64,000 nt of DNA, taken from Emticicia sp. C21 (GTDB taxonomy: Bacteria; Bacteroidota; Bacteroidia; Cytophagales; Spirosomataceae). This document shows positions 60,585 through 64,000 of the stretch, piece after piece. The stretch covers positions 1 to 64,000 of the forward strand of contig NZ_QVMT01000009.1 of NCBI RefSeq assembly GCF_003418935.1. Direction: 5' to 3'. Position numbers and translations under genes: made by a program. The stretch's first letter is position 1; each line of letters begins with the position of its first letter. The notes below the pieces were generated by a model. The model searched no databases. It was given only the letters and a program-made list of their open reading frames with translations, and was not told the origin of the DNA.

Positions 60585-61778
60585 TCAATACTTCAATTTC
60601 CTATTCTTAAGGCATTTCATGGCTTTTTCAATACCATTAATAGTTATAGGAAACATGCGTTCATCTGTCCACTCTCTGATTTGCTTAATGGTACTGGTAT
60701 ATTGCCAATAACCATCATTAATCGGGTTTAACCAGACAAGATTCGGGAATTTATCTTTGAACCTTGCCAACCAGGTTAAGCCTGATTCTTCATTATAATG
60801 TTCCACACTTCCCCTTGGTTCTGATAATTCCCAGGTAGACATGGAGGCATCTCCTACAAAAATAACCTTGTAGTCTTTATTATATTTATTCAGGACCTCC
60901 CAGGTAGAAATCTTGTCTTCATATCGTCGCCCATTATCTTTCCATAAATTCTCATAGATGCAATTATGGAAATAATAGTGTTCTAAATGTTTAAACTGAT
61001 ATTTGGCCGAAGAGAAAAGAGTTGAGCATTCTTCAATATAATCATCCATTGAGCCACCCACATCTAACAACAAAAGTATCTTCACCCGGTTCTGCTTGGA
61101 TGCTTGCATTTTAATATCCAGGAGACCTGCATTCTCGCTGGTCTTGTGGATTGTCTCATCTAAATTCAGTTCATCCTCCACCCCTTCTCTTGTTAATATC
61201 CTTAAGCGTCGTAACGCCATTTTTGTATTTCGGGTATTCAATTCAAGGTCTTCATCGTAGTTTTTAAACTCTCTTTTATCCCACACCTTAACAGCGCTTT
61301 TCCTACCACTGTTCCCTCCTATTCTGACTCCGGCAGGATTATATCCGGAATTACCGAACGGAGATGTACCACCTGCACCAATCCATTTGCTTCCCCCTTC
61401 ATGTTTTTCTTTTTGCTCCTCTAATAATTCCCGAAATCTATTAAGCAACTCCTCCAGTCCACCCATTGCTTTTATGGCTTCCTTTTCTTCGTCGGTCAGT
61501 TCTTTTAGTAAATTTGTTTTTAGCCAATCTTCATTGATATTCGCCAATATTTTCTCAACAGGGATATTTTCAGAATCCCCAAAGAATTGGCCAAACAATC
61601 TATCAAACAAATCAAGGTTTTGTTCGTGCTTAACAAAAATGGCCTTACTTAAAAAATAAAACTCCTCTACATTATAGGCAATCACTTCCCTGTCGAGAGC
61701 CTCCAGTAAAGTCAAGTGCTCTCTCAATGAAACCGGAAGTTTATTACTTTTAAGATGATAGAAGAAATCTAAAAGCAA
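60585..61778 (-). CDS. VWA-domain protein, CoxE-like (MoxR partner)
   Basis: A 397-residue cytoplasmic protein. It starts with TTG at 61778; no in-frame ATG gives the family opening LLDFFYHLKSNKLPVS. The von Willebrand A domain in the C-terminal half has the MIDAS motif DVGGSMDD and the later VGDASMSTWEL. Such proteins act with MoxR ATPases as chaperone-like or metal-insertion systems. The gene lies in the same frame as moxR and is separated from it by the moxR TAA and eight sense codons, so stop readthrough would give a fusion. Confidence 0.9.
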   Translation of the reverse strand: MLLDFFYHLKSNKLPVSLREHLTLLEALDREVIAYNVEEFYFLSKAIFVKHEQNLDLFDRLFGQFFGDSENIPVEKILANINEDWLKTNLLKELTDEEKEAIKAMGGLEELLNRFRELLEEQKEKHEGGSKWIGAGGTSPFGNSGYNPAGVRIGGNSGRKSAVKVWDKREFKNYDEDLELNTRNTKMALRRLRILTREGVEDELNLDETIHKTSENAGLLDIKMQASKQNRVKILLLLDVGGSMDDYIEECSTLFSSAKYQFKHLEHYYFHNCIYENLWKDNGRRYEDKISTWEVLNKYNKDYKVIFVGDASMSTWELSEPRGSVEHYNEESGLTWLARFKDKFPNLVWLNPINDGYWQYTSTIKQIREWTDERMFPITINGIEKAMKCLKNRKLKY

Positions 61779-61801
61779 TTTTGTAGATATTTTAAATGGT
61801 G

Positions 61802-62662
61802 TTATTTAATTCCTTTTTCTCTCAGCGCTTTGTATAAATCATAATCTGATTCGTTCTTTAACAAAGCACCTAAAAATGGTGGTATTTCGTTAATCTCACT
61901 TAAATCATTCAAATCATTAGCTGATACTCTACCAACCAGAAGCAATTTCAACCAATCTATTAATTCGCTTGTTGAAGGTCTTTTCTTCAGGTTTTTGATT
62001 TCTCTGATACCAAAGAAAGTTTTCAACGCATTTGTAAGTAATGCTTCTTCAAGGCCCCGATAATGTACATCAACAATTTGTTGCATGGTTTCCTTATCCG
62101 GGAATCGGATAAAATGGAAGAAGCAACGACGCAGAAAAGCATCAGGCAGTTCCTTTTCATTATTAGATGTGATAATAATAATTGGTCGATGTTTGGCTTT
62201 TATGGTTTGCTTTAACTCATAACAATAGAACTCCATCCTGTCGAGTTCCTGCAATAAATCGTTTGGAAATTCAATATCGGCTTTATCAATTTCATCAATC
62301 AATAATACACTCTGCTCGTCGGTATCGAATGCCTCCCAGATTTTACCTTTCTTAATATAATTCTCCACATGATTCACTCGGGTATCACCTAATTGAGAAT
62401 CACGCAAGCGAGAAACCGCATCATACTCATATAAGCCTTGCTGAGCAGTTGTAGTAGACTTAATATGCCAGGTAAAAAGTTGCTTTCCTAAAGCCCTGGC
62501 AACCTCAAAAGCCAGAAGTGTTTTGCCAGTACCAGGCTCGCCCTTTATAAGCAAAGGTCTTTGCAAGGATATAGAAGCATTTACTGCTGTTTGCAGTTCT
62601 CTGGTTGCTACATAATCAGATGTACCTGTAAAGCTATTGTTTTTATCGAAATTGCCTGCCAT
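61802..62662 (-). CDS. MoxR-family AAA+ ATPase
   Basis: A 286-residue AAA+ ATPase. Walker A GEPGTGKT is at 41-48, Walker B is SVLLIDEIDKAD, sensor 1 is IIITSNNEKELPDAFLRRC with the arginine finger region, and a small lid domain follows. The genetic pairing with a VWA protein is the hallmark of MoxR systems, which remodel or activate protein complexes. The client here is unknown. It lies between the acidic 177-residue protein (21 bp upstream) and the VWA gene (23 bp downstream) in one operon. Confidence 0.95.
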   Translation of the reverse strand: MAGNFDKNNSFTGTSDYVATRELQTAVNASISLQRPLLIKGEPGTGKTLLAFEVARALGKQLFTWHIKSTTTAQQGLYEYDAVSRLRDSQLGDTRVNHVENYIKKGKIWEAFDTDEQSVLLIDEIDKADIEFPNDLLQELDRMEFYCYELKQTIKAKHRPIIIITSNNEKELPDAFLRRCFFHFIRFPDKETMQQIVDVHYRGLEEALLTNALKTFFGIREIKNLKKRPSTSELIDWLKLLLVGRVSANDLNDLSEINEIPPFLGALLKNESDYDLYKALREKGIK

Positions 62663-62683
62663 AATTGTTCTGATTGCCGATGA

Positions 62684-63217
62684 TTACTCTTCCTCACTCA
62701 TGAAGCTATATAAAGTCGGGTCAAGCTTTAACGTACCTGCATTAAATTCATTCACGAATTTAGTAATGACTTCACTGTCAATCTCTTCTACATTCAAGGC
62801 AATATCTAAACCAATACCGTACTCAAAGTCTTCGTCAATCTCTAAAGTCTCTGCTACCTGAATCACTTCTTCTTCTTCCAATTCTTCTATTATTTCTTCC
62901 AGCATCAATTCCATGTCTTTATTGACCTTGTAATTGGGTTTACGTTTATCTACCTCTATGTAGTCTGGGTAAGATTTTTTCATTCTGTTCTCCGCCTCTT
63001 CAAAAACCAGACTGCTATGATTTAAGCGTAATGTTCCCATTACGGCATCATAAATTACTTCCTGTCCATTATGCTTGCCAACAAACTGAAAATGTGCAAA
63101 TTCGCCTGAATCATTCATGCCGTCTTCATCCTCTACTATTACATAGTTTTGTCCTTCCTGCTGACATTCGGCTTTTAGTTCGGCTATTTCCTGTGGGTCA
63201 AATCCTTCGTTTTTCAT
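62684..63217 (-). CDS. Acidic conserved hypothetical protein linked to MoxR
   Basis: A 177-residue, strongly acidic protein with no signal peptide. The N-terminal half (FAHFQFVGKHNGQEVIYDAVM) looks like a small beta-rich fold. The middle has a Glu-rich helix (LEEIIEELEEEEVIQVAE). I do not recognise a domain. It lies 2 bp after the MBOAT gene stop and 21 bp before moxR, so it belongs to this operon and is a candidate adaptor or client of the MoxR/VWA pair. Confidence 0.75.
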   Translation of the reverse strand: MKNEGFDPQEIAELKAECQQEGQNYVIVEDEDGMNDSGEFAHFQFVGKHNGQEVIYDAVMGTLRLNHSSLVFEEAENRMKKSYPDYIEVDKRKPNYKVNKDMELMLEEIIEELEEEEVIQVAETLEIDEDFEYGIGLDIALNVEEIDSEVITKFVNEFNAGTLKLDPTLYSFMSEEE

Positions 63218-63219
63218 AT

Positions 63220-64000
63220 CTAAAATTGGAAATAAATAAATTGTGAATTATTATAAACACCATAGCATAAAATCATAAAAAGTACCAGATAATATGCCCC
63301 CCATCTTTGCCAGCGTGGTTTGGCATCAATCCAGGATGATAAGTTTTTACCTCTCTGCAACCACTGAACTACTTCCATGATAACGAATGAAATGATAATT
63401 AAATATAGTTCATTTTTACCGATCATGTATAGCACATGGTCTAAAGAATGTGATGGGGCTTTGAAAATATTTTTGGCAATATAAATAGCATCTGCATTTG
63501 TATTGGCTCTAAAGAAAATCCAGGCAAAGGCTACTAATACAAATGTAATTGCCCCGTGAAGCAGTTTTTGAGGAATGGTAGCATGTTCCAGCGAGGTTTT
63601 AACACCTGTAATTTTCCTTTGAAATGCACCAGTAATTTGACCAACAATCAAGTAAAATCCATGCAATGCTCCCCATATTACATAATGCCAATTAGCACCA
63701 TGCCATAAACCACTTACCATGAACACAAAAAAACGATTAAAGTATTGTCGAGGCTTTGAAACACGGTTTCCACCTAATGGTATATAAAGGTAATCACGAA
63801 ACCAGGTAGAAAGTGATATATGCCAACGTCGCCAGAACTCTCCTACTGATTTAGATAAATAAGGTCTATCAAAGTTTTTCATCAGTTCAAAGCCCATCAC
63901 GCGAGCCGAACCCAGAGCAATATCCGAATAACCAGAAAAATCGCAATATATCTGAAAGGTGAAGAATATTGTGGCTACAATAAGCGGTAATCCCTGATAT
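63220..64000 (-). CDS. MBOAT-family O-acyltransferase (5' end outside the window)
   Basis: The C-terminal 259 residues of a membrane-bound O-acyltransferase; the reading frame stays open to the window edge, so the gene continues to the right. Visible motifs are FQIYCDFSGYSDIALGSARV (coded from 63957), FWRRWHISLSTWFRDYLYIPLGGNR, and SGLWHGANWHYVIWGALHG with the catalytic histidine. These are typical of AlgI/DltB-like enzymes that acetylate or acylate exopolysaccharides or cell-wall polymers. An internal GTG at 63900 is not the true start. A partner AlgX/AlgJ-like gene may lie outside. Confidence 0.93.
   Translation of the reverse strand, partial: YQGLPLIVATIFFTFQIYCDFSGYSDIALGSARVMGFELMKNFDRPYLSKSVGEFWRRWHISLSTWFRDYLYIPLGGNRVSKPRQYFNRFFVFMVSGLWHGANWHYVIWGALHGFYLIVGQITGAFQRKITGVKTSLEHATIPQKLLHGAITFVLVAFAWIFFRANTNADAIYIAKNIFKAPSHSLDHVLYMIGKNELYLIIISFVIMEVVQWLQRGKNLSSWIDAKPRWQRWGAYYLVLFMILCYGVYNNSQFIYFQF

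Overview
The window looks like a chromosomal segment of a Bacteroidota bacterium, most likely a Cytophagales member; I cannot name the genus. The evidence is low GC, poor Shine-Dalgarno sites, several promoters with a TAnnTTTG -7 element (one with a perfect TTTG-N19-TACATTTG), a type IX secretion C-terminal domain, a 3-coathanger stack domain, the long form of IspG, and both type III and type II glutamine synthetases. About 57 genes are supported. The last one (an MBOAT acyltransferase) runs off the right edge. I see no rRNA, tRNA, insertion sequence or CRISPR array.

Layout. 0.2-10 kb: thiolase, a plant-like L-arabinokinase, a GDPD lipoprotein, an M20 hydrolase, a Sua5/YciO protein, an ENPP-like phosphodiesterase, a GH127 beta-L-arabinofuranosidase and a small lipoprotein. 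10-18 kb: a DUF1624-type membrane protein, a DeoR repressor divergent from nudK across a striking four-fold repeat, a three-gene envelope cluster (MobA-like, LpxL-like, heptosyltransferase) and polA. 18-29 kb: a haloperoxidase/FAD reductase/PEBP operon, queE, the five-gene ispG operon and a DUF5686 outer-membrane protein. 29-40 kb: SGNH-like and T9SS-exported esterase genes, glnN, an LtaS-like sulfatase with a small ferredoxin, metE under a cobalamin riboswitch, and ferritin. 40-44 kb: a repeat-bearing intergenic region, glnII, a GNAT gene and mtaB. 44-52 kb: an operon with two lipoproteins, a LytTR regulator and a 1472-residue secreted esterase/GH5 protein, then a LuxR-type response regulator. 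52-55.5 kb: an 80-bp tandem repeat array, an M28 peptidase and three paralogous Cys-rich lipoproteins. 55.6-64 kb: amt with its porin, a tandem ferredoxin duplication facing a LuxC-like reductase, and a MoxR/VWA module next to MBOAT.

Themes. Nitrogen assimilation is represented by GSIII, GSII, Amt and a partner porin. Polysaccharide use is represented by GH127, the arabinokinase, the sialate esterase-like T9SS protein and the esterase/GH5 protein. Envelope building is represented by the LpxL-like, GT9, LtaS-like and MBOAT proteins.

The least explained signal is a family of hairpin-forming repeats in the two largest gene-poor gaps (about 40.45-40.69 kb and 52.08-52.38 kb). One locus is a regular 77-80 bp tandem array and the other a decayed relative. 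They share 5' flanking sequence and carry a compensatory base change in the stem. Other unusual points are a strong terminator-like hairpin inside the signal-peptide region of the gene after glnN, four TCAAA boxes at exact 10-bp spacing between deoR and nudK, and moxR and the VWA gene lying in one frame separated by a single stop codon.
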